Of a stretch of 64,000 nucleotides of DNA, positions 22,580 through 34,399 are shown one piece after another. The notes under the pieces were generated by a model. That model had not been told where the DNA came from and did not search any database. It saw nothing but the letters and a program-made list of their open reading frames with translations. The position numbers and the translations under genes are program-made. The stretch is from Carposina sasakii (Eukaryota > Arthropoda > Insecta > Lepidoptera > Carposinidae): the NCBI GenBank assembly GCA_014607495.2, contig CP053156.1, forward strand, positions 310,001-374,000, read 5' to 3'. Positions within the stretch are counted from its first letter, which is position 1; each line of letters begins with the position of its first letter.

Positions 22580-24940
22580 TACCAGTATAAATTATCATCA
22601 TGGGTTTATTTAAACAGCTGCTCTATATCTTGTAGCTATCGATTCTGGAATTCTGTTTGCTAGATACTAATATCTAGTGAAGAAATTTTAATTCCGTTAA
22701 AATTTTTACTTTCCTATTTTACACTAACATCTTTACATTAATAAGAATGAGCACAATCAGAATACTTTGTTAAATACAATATTATTAGGTTACATATGCT
22801 TGATATGTGAATAGGTAGAATCTCATTTATAAGTCATATTTAATCCTGGCCAGTCTCTCAGCTCAGCAGTATATAGAACTTAATTACACTTTTAATTTTT
22901 CATTGTAATATTCAAGACTAGACTTTTAGCATGATATGCTGCTTTACTACTTATATTTCATTCACAGGTGTAATTACTCAGGGATTTAGCATCCCTAAAG
23001 CTGTCGTACATAAACAGAAGGTAAATTTTGGTTATACACTAGACGAGACGAGAGAGACTATGACTAGCTATTAGGATATTTAAGATTTTTAAATTTTAAG
23101 ATTCTATAGATAAGAGATTCTCTACATAATATATAGATTCTCATTATCCGAAAAAGGTTGGGTACAAGTGTGCAAAATTACTACTTATCCACTTGGAGAA
23201 GTAAGCCTTTCGATGCTTTTCGGGCGCAATATACCATAAATAAATTTGGAAATATTAAAGGAAGAGAATTTGTGCTGAATTTTCCAATAGTCAGATAGCC
23301 TATCTGAAGGCTAAACTTGATGCTGTGTCTATTATGATCAAGTTTTAGAGAAAAAACAGCATAATCATTCAGATCAAAGCTATTAAGATACCTTATCCAT
23401 AAACGATTGATGTTTCTAAATCCATAACATTCGTTTTCATTGGCGGCACGTACCGGGAGCTAACCGTCGCGGTGTTGCCAACAAATTGATATTTTTCGAA
23501 TCCCCCCTTCCCAAACAGATAATATGAACAGATAGATGATATTAGAGGGTGGGGTATGAATCCTAGATGCGATTTCTCGGTATTGTATTGTGTAAAGTTT
23601 AATTTAGTTTATGTGTACCTAGAGAAAATAATATTAAGCTTGTCTCGGTTATTGGTATTTTTATTATATTCAGACAAAAAGTCTCATCATCATTTGAAAA
23701 AAAGTGAGACCTGACGCTAAGAATTCTTAACGGATTGTGACCGTAAAGATTTAGCTAACACTATAACACGCCGTGAATAAAGAGACAAGAGTCTACTATA
23801 ATAAATAATAATATAATAATAAAGTCATTTATTTCTCACCACAAATGACACAATATGACACATAACATAATATGATGATTGAAGGGAGGAACAGTTGTCA
23901 TTCATGGGAGACTGGTGCCTGTGTAGGTTCAGAGACCCGTGTTACAGGTCAAATATGTGTGTATGTGAATCTAAATTCATTTTATCCTGGATTGTAACTG
24001 GCTCTTATATGATTACCTTGATGTTACTCCGAACACCTTACCTGTTAGGTAAGTATTAGGAGACTTGAGTGTATTCTCAAATTGATTTAACATTAAAATT
24101 AACAAAAAATGGCATTGATACAAAATAACCATTGGAAATGCAAACTAGTAAGTAGATACATATATTATAGTACTTACTCCTAACATAATCTTCAACCAAA
24201 TTTAATACGACCATGACCTTTGTTTCCACCGAGTGAGATCGTAGCATCAGAATCACGTACCGAACTTTTAATAAAGTTATGAAAGTAAATATTACTACTC
24301 GCTAGACAACGTAAAACTTGATCGCGTTCCCGTAATACCTCTATACGGCGAATAATGTTTACACATGTGTTATTGCTCTCCGGCTAAACAAGCTTAAAGT
24401 TAGATTCTAATAATATTATCTCTATATCAAGGCTCTTTGGTAGAAAAACTTTAATAACCGGGTAAGTCAACATAAGTTACATGTTTTCATATTTACATTA
24501 TTTATTATTGTAATTTATTTAGGTAAGTAAGTACAATGTATCATACATTTTAGTCTTCAATTACCTCTAAACCTATATGTAGTTTTGTGGAGTGGAGACA
24601 ATGACATTCGCTTATTTCCATTTGTACAAGACATTAAAATGGCTTCTTCCGTTAAAACTAAGGTGTATTGTCAATTTTAATAACATCATTTTGATCATAT
24701 TGTTGCAATTGATGGTAACAGAAACAATGTTTAGAGCAATTAACCGAGTTTAACAGTAAAGGTCTCGAATAGCAATATATTGAAGGAACGTTGCTTTGTC
24801 CTTGGTTGCACATTACATTCGATTCGAGTGTCTTAGTTGCAGTGCAAGGATCTTTATGAATGTAAGTAATATATCTACATACTAGGATGGACACTATTGG
24901 ACGCATTGCTACTTTATATTGTAACTTTCTGAAATCAACA
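22580..24940. other. AT-rich intergenic stretch
   Basis: No feature recognised. A minus-strand ORF at 24658-24906 (82 codons) has no signs of a real gene. Confidence 0.5.
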
Positions 24941-24956
24941 GAATTATACTGAGAAT

Positions 24957-25687
24957 CCCTGAGCCGATATCCGTCGAAGGTGTATCCCTAGAAGTTATTC
25001 AGAAGTATGTATACCTTGGGCAAATGATGATGATGATGATGATCTCCGACCGTATTTCGGCCAAGGTGACCAATCTCTACGGAGATTGGACAGGTATGCA
25101 GGAGATATTATAATGCACAAGTGTGTGCGCAATCACAGATACCTTGGGCAAATATTGCAGTTGGGTAAAGACAACTTCGAGGGAGAAATCACCAGAAGAG
25201 TGCAGCTTGGGTGGGCAACATTTGGGAAGTTGCGTCATATCTTTGAGTCATCTTACCACAATGCCTCAAGACCAAGGTGTTCGATCAGTGCGTTCTACCA
25301 GCCATGACTTACAGAGCTGAGACGTTGAACCTGACGGTGGGGCTGGCTCACCGATTACATGTCACTCAGAGAGCTATGGAAAGGTCAATGCTCGGAATCT
25401 CGCGAATGGACAAAGTCCGAAACGAGATTATCCGGCAGAAGACCAAAATGACAGACATAGTCTCGAAATGTAGCAGACTGAAGAACCGTAGGACTGTGGA
25501 GTAAACGGGTTCTCGAATGGAGACCGCGTCTCGGCAAGCGTAGCGTTGGGCGCCCTCCGGCCAGATGGACCGATTACTTAAAGAGGATGGCTGGTAGTGA
25601 CTGGATGGCAAAAACGGGAGATCGAACCATGTGGCGTACACCTGGGGAGGCCTACGTCCAGCAGTGGACTGCAATAGGCTGACGATG
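24957..25687 (+). pseudogene. RTE-clade LINE, 5'-truncated, flanked by an 11-bp duplication
   Basis: C-terminal reverse transcriptase region of an RTE element: IRVEGVSLEVIQKYVYLGQ, then (after a nested insert) GQILQLGKDNFEGEITRRVQLGW, QCVLPAMTYRAETLN, HVTQRAMERSMLGIS and the 3' end GGAGGCCTACGTCCAGCAG. ATACTGAGAAT stands on both sides (24946-24956 and 25688-25698) as target duplication. It is broken into several frames and lacks its 5' half. Confidence 0.85.
25026..25138 (-). mobile_element. Short LINE/SINE tail inserted inside the RTE fragment
   Basis: 113 bp with a (ATC)n tail at the left, that is, minus orientation. ATACCTTGGGCAAAT is duplicated exactly at 25011-25025 and 25139-25153 (15 bp). 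The insert contains CTCCGACCGTATTTCGGCC and is related to 33390-33550 and to the 3' end at 63885-63950. Confidence 0.85.
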
Positions 25688-25746
25688 ATACTGAGAATAT
25701 AGTTAAATATTGAATTGTATCAGGCGTCACTATTCGGAAGTTCAAA

Positions 25747-26419
25747 TCTCTATTGAGGGATCGCCCACCACCGGGCCCTATACCCTCCGCTGACCCTCGG
25801 ATCTGCCTACTCATGATCACGAACACAAGACACTACAGTCGCAACGAGAAGCCAGATCCAAGCACCTAGCATGTAACCATAAATACATAGCTGCTAATCC
25901 GAAAACCAATTAAAATTTTAATCGACATATGTTTCGCCAACACCCGTGGCATCATCAGGATTAGTTTTCCATGTTAGTTCTATCTACCGAACCAACTAAC
26001 TAACAACTAAAACCAATGTATTGCAAATCATTTTTATACCCTCAATCAACATAAAAAAATAAATATTAATACCTACATATTAGTTTAGAAATGTAAAATT
26101 ATTATAGATAAATAATTATTAAAAATATACATTAGTTATTAATTGTTAAATTATTAGAAGAAAAATAAATTTATAATAATATTAAATATATATAAAATAA
26201 TATTAAATATATATAATAAAGGGTGTTGGCGAAACATATGTCGATTAAAATTTTAATTGGTTTTCGGATTAGCAGCTATGTATTTATGGTTGCATGCTAG
26301 GTGCTTGGATCTGGCTTCTCGTTGCGACTGTAGTGTCTTGTGTTCGTGATCATGAGTAGGCAGATCCGAGGGTCAGCGGAGGGTATAGGGCCCGGTGGTG
26401 GGCGATCCCTCAATAGAGA
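25747..26419. mobile_element. Fold-back element with 199-bp inverted arms
   Basis: Arms 25747-25945 and 26221-26419 are reverse complements with one mismatch seen. The 275-bp centre is very AT-rich with no ORF. GAGAATATAGTTA stands next to both sides (25693-25705 and 26417-26429), possibly a target duplication, though 41 extra bases lie on the left. Near-identical arms imply recent origin or gene conversion. Confidence 0.85.
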
Positions 26420-27294
26420 GAATATAGTTATTCGAACCCTAGGAAACAACCAGAGTCAAAAACATTTTGGTAATGACGAATCAAGTCTTAACCCAAATCT
26501 ATTTAATCGCTATGGTAAAAAATCATTAATTATGCAGCCAAGGTAAGATCCATTAACTAATATTTTGACTAATAAAATTTCTGATAGCAAATAGCATTTG
26601 CGTACCTATACATTGATGCTTTCCTTCATCTTCGCCATAGTCACTTGTTGGTTGCTTGGTTCACTCTTGGTTGTATTCAGCTCCTTGGGTAACGCACAAA
26701 GACATTCCAATTCTCCTCTACTAGTAAAGGTGCATGTATACCGGATCGTAGCCTATTGATAATACGATGAGGCTCTTACTCAAACCTAAACAGACATAAG
26801 GAACGTAGTGGTTATTCAAGTTACGCCTAGTGTATTATAAGTAAACCTTCAGTGTACGAGTAGCTTGGTCAAGCTTGTGGAACCACTTTGCTTATGTGAA
26901 CATGACTGGGTGAACATTTTCAATTAGCAAATCTTTTAGTATATTTTCTTGACTTTTTGGACCATATTAAAAAGTATGTGAAATATAAGGGCCATATCTT
27001 TGCCTCATACATGCCTTTCCCGGTCTAGTTTATATATACCTTAAATTAACGCTTGCAATGTTCACCACATAGGTACAGCTCGAGTAATAAACACTGAAGA
27101 CATTTAATGCCAGGAACTTGAAGCTATTTATACGAGTTGCTAGGTTAGGCAGTGTACTGACAATCCCAACTTCTTTATATTTAGGGCTGAATTTTCTAAT
27201 GGTTAGATGGCCTATCAATTTATATTTAATTCTGTCTTTCTAAAATTCTAAAATTTGATCAACAGCATGAACTTTATCCTTCAGTTAGGCTATA

Positions 27295-27548
27295 CATACA
27301 TACATACATATAATCACGCCTTTATCCCTTACGGGGTAGGCAGAGCACCAAGGGCCAATAGAACCACATGGTGCCACTTCTGACCAATTTTGAGGGTATA
27401 GTTGAGATGTACAAGTTCGGTTAGTAGTGACAGGTGGTCAGCCCATCGTCTACAAAACACCAAAACACTTTTGTCCCTCTACTGACTTGTACAGTATACC
27501 CGGGAAAAGAAGCAGCTGTAGTATTATACTTTTTTTTTTCACTCCCAG
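27295..27548 (+). repeat. SINE-like repeat (CACGCCTTTATCCC family), copy 1
   Basis: About 250 bp beginning after a (CATA)n stretch with ATAATCACGCCTTTATCCCT and ending CACTCCCAGAGCAACATAG. A second copy is at 62230-62485. No ORF. Confidence 0.7.
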
Positions 27549-27629
27549 AGCAACATAGAAGTTAGGCTATCAGACCATTAAAATGTCCTTAATGGATCTA
27601 TCTACATGAGCTTCTCCTCGTCACAATTC

Positions 27630-28150
27630 AGTTGCTTTTAACTTCTCTTTCACTGTCTATGCGATAAAGCTATGGAACTCACTGCCTCACTCTGTGAGAG
27701 ACTGTCCATCAGTTGATGTTTTTAGGAAAAGATTGAAGGTCCATTCTTTATCTCTCCCATCTTCTTGATTAATAGTGTCTGATTATTGGTTTCTTACTAT
27801 TGTATACCAATATACTTACATTTGATGTTATTTTTATCCTTTAGTATGTATACTATTTATCTATGCTTATCTATGTTTATGTGTTTTATTTAGGTATTTA
27901 TGTTTATGTAGTCTATTTAGATATTTTTGTTTATTTTAGGTTTATGTCTTTTCTTTTATTTAATTATTTAGTTTATTGGTCTGTTTGTGTGCACACATAC
28001 CTACCTCTTATGTTAATTTCTCTTTCACGGTTGGTTTGCTGGAAGAAATCTCTTTTAGAGATAAGCACGCCTTTATACATTTTCTTTGTCATAAACTTTA
28101 TTTGAGAAAACTTTACTGTGTACAATAAAGCATAATAATAATAATAATAA
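27630..28150 (+). pseudogene. LINE C-terminus and 3' UTR
   Basis: 27645-27768 encodes SFTVYAIKLWNSLPHSVRDC..., the typical end of a CR1/Rex-type reverse transcriptase ORF, with a stop at 27766-27768. The 3' UTR ends TGTGTACAATAAAGCA followed by (TAA)n. The same 3' end, inverted, stands at 37195-37255. Confidence 0.7.
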
Positions 28151-28842
28151 GCCCGCAGGGCAGCTTGTGGCGAGCTGTTGGGAGGTAGCGTTCCCACGGA
28201 CCTGAAGTACTCCCGGGGGAAGACCCTGTTCCTCATCTCCGGCGCCGGAGTGAAGTCTGACGAGGAACAGTTCCCCCACCTCTGCCTTGCCTTCGCCGGC
28301 CGGGCAGAGTGGAGTCGCGAGAGCTATGACAGCTCGAGGGTGGACGTGCCCGTCAGTAAGTGGCAAGTTGGCTTCGGTTTAAAGTCCAGGGGCACCCCTC
28401 CACCCTAGCCACTCACCAAATGTTGCCCCCTTTGTCGCTCCGTGCGTGCGGCCGTTTCAGGGGGCCCATGAAATGAGTCGGCGAGTCACCGCCTGCCACC
28501 AAACAATTATGAGACTTGGTTGTAATGGCAGGCGTCCGTTAGTCTCCTTCAATAGCCCAGTTACCCAACCCCACCCAATATTCAGCCTCATAGCCCATGA
28601 CCTTTGTTTCCATCGCATGACATAGATCTGCACTCTAATAGTCTTGCACATGGCGGGGACCATCGCCGGGTGTATCTTATTGTGCGGTCGGCGATGGTAT
28701 CCGCCATGTGTACCCCACACCATATTAAAGTTCTCTAAAAAGGGCCTCTACATCTTGGCCACGGCCCGATGCACGCCTCTCAAAGGACCGGGACTCTGTA
28801 GTCCCGAGAATTTAAACAGAGATACAATAATAATAATAGCTT
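28150..28842 (+). mobile_element. GC-rich LINE-like 3' fragment set between AAT repeats
   Basis: A block of about 690 bp with clearly higher GC than its surroundings, starting right after (ATA)n and ending in GAGATACAATAATAATAAT. The ORFs in it (such as 28178-28408) are short and match nothing I know. GC content, unidirectional tail and position fit the 3' UTR of an R1-like LINE, truncated at its 5' side. Confidence 0.5.
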
Positions 28843-29689
28843 CATAAGTCAGGTAAAAATATAAATCCTGAACAAATAGCGACTCTTCTGTAATCCACGA
28901 CAAAGATGCTGCGAGCGCTCCCTAATTTCAAACTTAATGTATAAAATCCTTGTTTAATACAAGAAAATAAAACACCCAAAATACAAAACAGAAATGGAGT
29001 CCATCCATACAAGAACATTAAGGTACGACTCAATCTATTCACTCGATAGTCTGCTATAGGTATTCCTAGACCGAAATCAAATTACATTGGGCGATGTGTG
29101 GATATCGGATGAATTTTCAACTCGGTATAAACTTGTAATCTAAATTCATGGAGTGGACGCGCTGGATCCGCTGGCCTTACTTTACATTTGTCGACTGTAT
29201 TCTAAGGAAATATGGAACTGGAATCACAATATTTTCAGTGTTTATCTTGAATTGACTCTGATGTTAGTGTGAATATATCACTTCTTCAGCCTTCCTCATC
29301 CCTTCCGTACCCAGTTCAACCCATCCACAGTCGTAGTCAATATGCTCATTGTCTGTACCAAACTTTTAAAAGCGGTAGGTTTTCTCGACTCTTTTCCTTA
29401 GTAAGGACAAGGAATATATGTATTTACTCGTAGTTTCTTATTTAGACTTTCACACTTTTATCAATGTCGATGGCGATGAAAAATACATTTTCAAACAAAA
29501 AATATGAGAATTCCAAAAGTCTGATGTCTGGAGACATTGAATCGTAAGTAACATCAGTAATGGTGCACGTAGACAGTGGCGCCTCTCACCCACACAATCT
29601 ACTGTGCTCATCCGACCAGCACCAGCGACGATGCTCCACCGATACAGGGATTTCATCCCGAACCCAATCAACTGGAACATACTTGTAAT

Positions 29690-30465
29690 CAGTGGCGGAT
29701 TAACGTATAAGCACTACAAGCACGTGCTTGGGGCCTCTGTTCTCCAGGGGCCTCCATCCTCTGCTGGCGTTTCATTTTATATCTACATTTTATCGAGATT
29801 CATCCACAATAAATATGTCCGAAATCACAAGGCGCGAGCAGTCCGGGAGTGACCCTTCATACACCCCCGCAGGGCCCTGCCCCCTGCGCGCCCCGCCCGC
29901 ACGCATAGAAAATATTATTTAAAACAACAATTATTGTTTGAAAAACTGTCGTAAATTTGCGTAAATCTCATACTTTCTGAGACATTGCAGTTTGAAGTCG
30001 TAAAATAAAACAGCAACCAACAGTTGACAGCGCGCGCCGCGCACTTCCCGCGCCTCGCTCCGTCAGTCAGTCGCCGGCGCAATAAGTACCGACTACTACC
30101 TACCTACCGAGTATCGTATTATTTATAACTTCACATTGAAATATCTCGGAAATTATGAGATTTATGTCATTTTTTCAAAGAGTAATTATTGTTTTAGATA
30201 ATATTTTCTATCGATTGGCCTAGGTTTCGATTGACTTGTACACCAAAAAAAAATACATTTCATGTACTTCCAAGTTAAGATATGTTTGGCTTCATACAAA
30301 AAGGTTCGATGTCTTTTGCACTTTGTTTATTACTTTGAAATAACCTACACTGCCTACACATACGCAATAAAAGGCCCTATTATATATTTTTTTTAACTAT
30401 TTAAGCAATAGAGGGCCTACACAGGCTCTGTGCTTAGGGCCTCGGATACTCTTAATCCGCCACTG
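29690..30465. mobile_element. hAT-like non-autonomous element with 8-bp duplication
   Basis: The terminal inverted repeat CAGTGGCGGATTAA is exact at both ends (29690-29703 and 30452-30465). CTTGTAAT flanks both sides (29682-29689 and 30466-30473). Both the 8-bp duplication and the CAGTGGCGGATTAA start are typical of hAT. The 776-bp interior has a GC-rich patch but no transposase. Confidence 0.9.
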
Positions 30466-30479
30466 CTTGTAATACAATA

Positions 30480-31760
30480 TCTACACAATGAATTTACAAA
30501 GTATTCAAGATATAATTTTCTAAAGTTTCATTATGAATGATATTCCCAAATTGAAATTCCATGAAATAAAATATAATAATTCAAATAAATGTTTCTGTTT
30601 AGTTGGAATCCATTATTCAAATATTTCATGAAATATTTTCCGATCATTAGATACAAAATGTTATATAGTTAATTAAAACATTGATAAATATTATATGACA
30701 TTTTAAAAAGCGCGTCCAAATTAAACAAGTATTAAATTCAGATTAAACGTAATTTGACAGTAACATGTAAGTGGATACTGTGGATATCTGTCAAAGTAAG
30801 ATTGTTACTTAGTCACAGTTGAAGTTACACGTATTCTGTAACTTCTCAACTTATTGTACTTAGAGCTAAACATTGAGGCTACAAGATTTACGCTTATGCA
30901 CAACGAATTAGCTGTAGTTCTATGTCGTCTTGTTTTTTTATATATACAAACAGAGCTGTCACGTGTTCTAATTTCCCGTTAGATTTAAAGATTTACGTTT
31001 TCCCAAATGTGCCTTAAAAAGAAGATTGTACCATCTCTATAATTTCCCGGTTAAATCAACAATGCCAAGTTACGCTAGATAGACGTGCCTCCGCTGGTAG
31101 GTAATCCCAACTATCTGGAAGCAAAAAGCCGTATATAAAATGTAAATTCGCGTGTTATCACTTTACACACCTGAGTGCGGCGCGTGCCCGCCCAATCACG
31201 CGTGCCGTTCACACCCCGCCTGTAGATAGCGCTATTGTCACTCTATTTTGTAATGTTACAGGCATTTCTGGGTTATATCAGCTGGAGAATTTGCATATCT
31301 ATTATTCAACAATAATATAACGACAGACGCTAGCATTCAATACCCAAGATTTAATGTTAACATCTTTAAAATATTTATGTTATACGGGACTACTTATTAG
31401 TTAATTTGTGGTAATACTCGTACTATAACTTATGCTTACCACGATGATTTCTCATGTAGCTCATATTTTTTGGTCGCAATATACCGACAGTTCAGGGAAT
31501 GTGAGTTCATAAAGAACGAAGCACATGGCTCTAGTAAGTAGGTAACAAGCTCACACATCATATTAGGTACTACGCTATATTTACAAAATTGGTGAAAAGT
31601 GGCTGTGTAATTTGCACACTTCCGCCTAATCTTTGGGGGATAATGGGCGTGACTATATAGTCACTATGTATGTATAGTCACTATGGGCGTGACTATGTAG
31701 TTGGACATATATATGTACAAGTATGTTTATCAAATATGGATTTATTCAACTTTTACCTGA
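30480..31760. other. AT-rich intergenic stretch
   Basis: Nothing recognised except a small direct repeat of GGGCGTGACTAT near 31640-31700. Confidence 0.5.
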
Positions 31761-31768
31761 CTTTTAAG

Positions 31769-32118
31769 GATGATTCACGCAACACCATGTCGCGACCGGT
31801 CCGGGCCTCGGCCGGGACACGTCCGCCGTGCGCCCGGCCGGACCAGTCATTCATGTTACACCGGGCTGTTTGGGTGTATTACTTACACGACTATAACTGT
31901 GTTACGTGGTTTTTGTTAGCGGACCGTGCCGGAGCCGGGAAACAATACCCACCGACATATCAACGCCGAGCCCCGGCCGAGTTCCGGCGGCGCACGGCCG
32001 GGGCACTGCCGAGCCACGGTCAGGCATGAATTATATCATACAAAAAGTATACCATAATGTTTGACCATGCCCCGGCCGGGGCACGTCCCGGTCGCGACAC
32101 GGCGTAGCGTGAATCATC
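31769..32118. mobile_element. GC-rich MITE
   Basis: Imperfect inverted ends: GATGATTCACGCAACACC against the inverse of GGCGTAGCGTGAATCATC, then GTCGCGACCGG-type arms continuing with CCGGCCGGGGC-like palindromic blocks. GC content is far above the flanks. The 119-codon frame at 31670-32029 runs across its border and is not credible. No clear target duplication. Confidence 0.75.
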
Positions 32119-32172
32119 ATTTACCCTATTATTATTGTAGGTAGAGTATCCTGTGCTGATGCACTTTTTTTT

Positions 32173-32213
32173 CATACAGCCACGTTTGCAAATTTGCAAA
32201 ACGTGGCTGTATG
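32173..32213. repeat. Short hairpin at the edge of a dispersed repeat
   Basis: Arms CATACAGCCACGTTT and AAACGTGGCTGTATG around an AT-rich loop. The right arm starts a copy of the dispersed repeat described at 58232-58312. Confidence 0.8.
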
Positions 32214-32309
32214 ATCTCCTTTATGATCCTGTAGCTCTGGCTACCCTATTTAGGGAAAACGATATATGTAGAGTAGAGACGGAATAACTTTACTCTGACG
32301 TGTAATATA

Positions 32310-32880
32310 CCGAACGTTTAAAAATGCCTTGGATTGACGTTGATCACCCCACAGCACAATTTCTTACTGAACATGGTAATTTTAAGAGTAAACTATACAC
32401 CTTAAAATTAGTTCCAACACCTTACATCCCATCACATTCTTTGGGAATGTGGACTTTGGTTTAATGCCCGTAATCAAATGTTAAATTCTATTGAATCTGT
32501 CTCCAGACCGATTTATCATTGCTTATTTCATCTAAGCACAATTTCCGTGCCTTCAAAGAATTTTCTCACGCTTATTATTGGCATAATAACTCATAGGTAA
32601 CATAAAGTAGCCGTATGTTCCAATTGTAATAATATTGTCAGTCAGTGCTTAATGTAATATTAAGCATACCTATCTTCATACTTCACATTCTGTTTTTCTA
32701 TTAGTTTTAATGTATGTATTTGTATCAGAAATATTACAATTAATGATGATAATTTTTAAATAGAATAAGTTTTTTACATTTCTCCCATGACAAAATATGT
32801 ATGAACTAAACTATAACAACCTGTAACAATATTACTCACATTTTGTACAAAATAAATGATTTGATTTGATTTAATGCTTT
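32310..32880 (+). pseudogene. R1-like LINE C-terminal remnant
   Basis: 32318-32463 reads MPWIDVDHPTAQFLTEHGNF and SKLYTLKLVPTPY, which resembles the post-polymerase region of R1-type ORF2 (QFLTGHG-F and a zinc-binding loop). The cysteine cluster expected next is lost and a stop follows. A tail of (GATTT)n type ends near 32875. Confidence 0.6.
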
Positions 32881-33389
32881 ATAGTCGCTAGTTAGGTCCC
32901 CCCGGGATTTTCTATGCTATGTTATGCATTTTTCTGGTCGCCTCTGTTGATCCCGGCTCACAGGAGTTGCAGAGGCGGGAATGAGTGGTGGGCCAATCCC
33001 GGAATGACGTGTTATATAAGGTTAGTGTGGAAATATCTAATTTTAAGTCTGGAGTATGCTCGGACTAAAATAAGGTTTTTTTATTTATGAGTCAAACCAT
33101 GATTCTATGAACAAAGCAAAAAGTTGCCACTAATATAATATTTCAGGTGTATCAGAATAATATTTTTTACCATTCTTACGTACCTAATTTTTGGAGTTAA
33201 TGAATCGGTTAAGCCCTCGGGCCGCTCGGTTAGGTACAATAGATATCTCAGCCATTGTTCATATTTACCAGACTAAATAGATGATGCTTCACGGCATTTC
33301 GAATACTGGATTATTTATTTAGAATACTTGTAATAAATTTCAATGTAAGTCGATAGAGAACTATCTAATGTATTATTTGTATTATTCTC

Positions 33390-33550
33390 CGGTCGTGTCG
33401 GCTTTCCATCCCATCGGACTATAAGAGTAACGGAATAGAGAGTGCATCTGTGTTTGCGCACACACTTGTGCACTATAATATCTCCTGCATACTTGGCCAA
33501 TCTCCGTAGAGATTGGTCGCCTTCGCCGAAATACGGTCGGAGTTCATCAT
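33390..33550 (+). repeat. LINE 3' end (GCCGAAATACGG family)
   Basis: Contains GCACACACTTGTGCACTATA, GCCAATCTCCGTAGAGATTG and GCCGAAATACGGTCGGAG, with a short ATCAT tail; relative of 25026-25138 in the other orientation. Confidence 0.65.
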
Positions 33551-34084
33551 AATTATTTGTAGAATCGTCACATTAGGAGAACTTTGGTAAGTATAGTAAA
33601 ATTTTACTAGATTAGCTGGTAGGATATCTCTGCTGGAATCTGTCAATTTGTGGCTAGTATTTCTATTCTGTGGCTAGTTGGCAAGAAGTCTTCCACTCTG
33701 CCACCCTAAGCCGCCCCACCGTGGGGCAAAGTGGAATGCTTGAAAATTTTGAGTGGAATCTGCCGTACCAAAACCGATTTTAGGGTGGCAGATTCCACTC
33801 ATTTTTAGTCTCAGTGGATTTTGCCCTCCAGGGTTGGCACTTTAGGAGTTCGTGTAGTTAGTTGATGGGTTAGATCGATTTTTAATTTTGTTTAATAGAT
33901 ATTAACTTCTTTTATAAGACTATTTTACTCACTCTCAATGCTCAGAAACTTACGAAATCGGAGAACAACATTAACGCCGTATTGAATACTATGTTTTACT
34001 CCTAGTAAATGTAAAACTGGGGTGGCATAGTGGAAGACTCCGTTGGCAGAAATGTATTTCTAGATCTGCCTTTAAAGTTGTGTT

Positions 34085-34395
34085 TCATACGGACTAGACC
34101 AGTCCTATCAATCATCATCATCTTTCTGCCCTTATCCCCATTGTTAATGGGGTCGGCGCAATATAGTTTTTTTCGATAGTCGTATTGCCAAGTCGTAAGG
34201 ATTTGGTATTTGTTTTACGGCCGGCTGCCTGCCAGCCGCATAGCTAAGTGACAATTTTTAGTATATTAAAATCCATACATAAAATGAATTCAGTGGTACA
34301 GGTCTGTAATCTGTATGGAACTACCTACGCCTTCCGACGTATCGCTTTCGAAAGGCACACGTCTTACTATTAGGCTATCACCACAGCCCTATTAA
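34085..34395 (-). mobile_element. tRNA-derived SINE
   Basis: On the minus strand, GGGCTGTGGTGATAGCCTAA with GTAAGACG is a recognisable tRNA-type A-box head. The body ends with GACCCCATTAACAATGGGG, GGGCAGAAAG and an (ATG)n tail at 34108. The tail resembles the LINE tail at 63183-63226 and 62522-62567, suggesting use of that LINE's machinery. Confidence 0.6.
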
Positions 34396-34399
34396 TCAA

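Noticed and set aside
22975..23030. Possible exon ending in a GTAAAT donor
   Set aside because: No acceptor with a consistent frame and no homology that I can name.
28178..28723. ORFs of 76-97 codons on both strands
   Set aside because: They lie in the GC-rich LINE-like fragment and have no protein features.
31670..32029. 119-codon ORF
   Set aside because: It crosses the border of the GC-rich MITE and owes its length to GC content.
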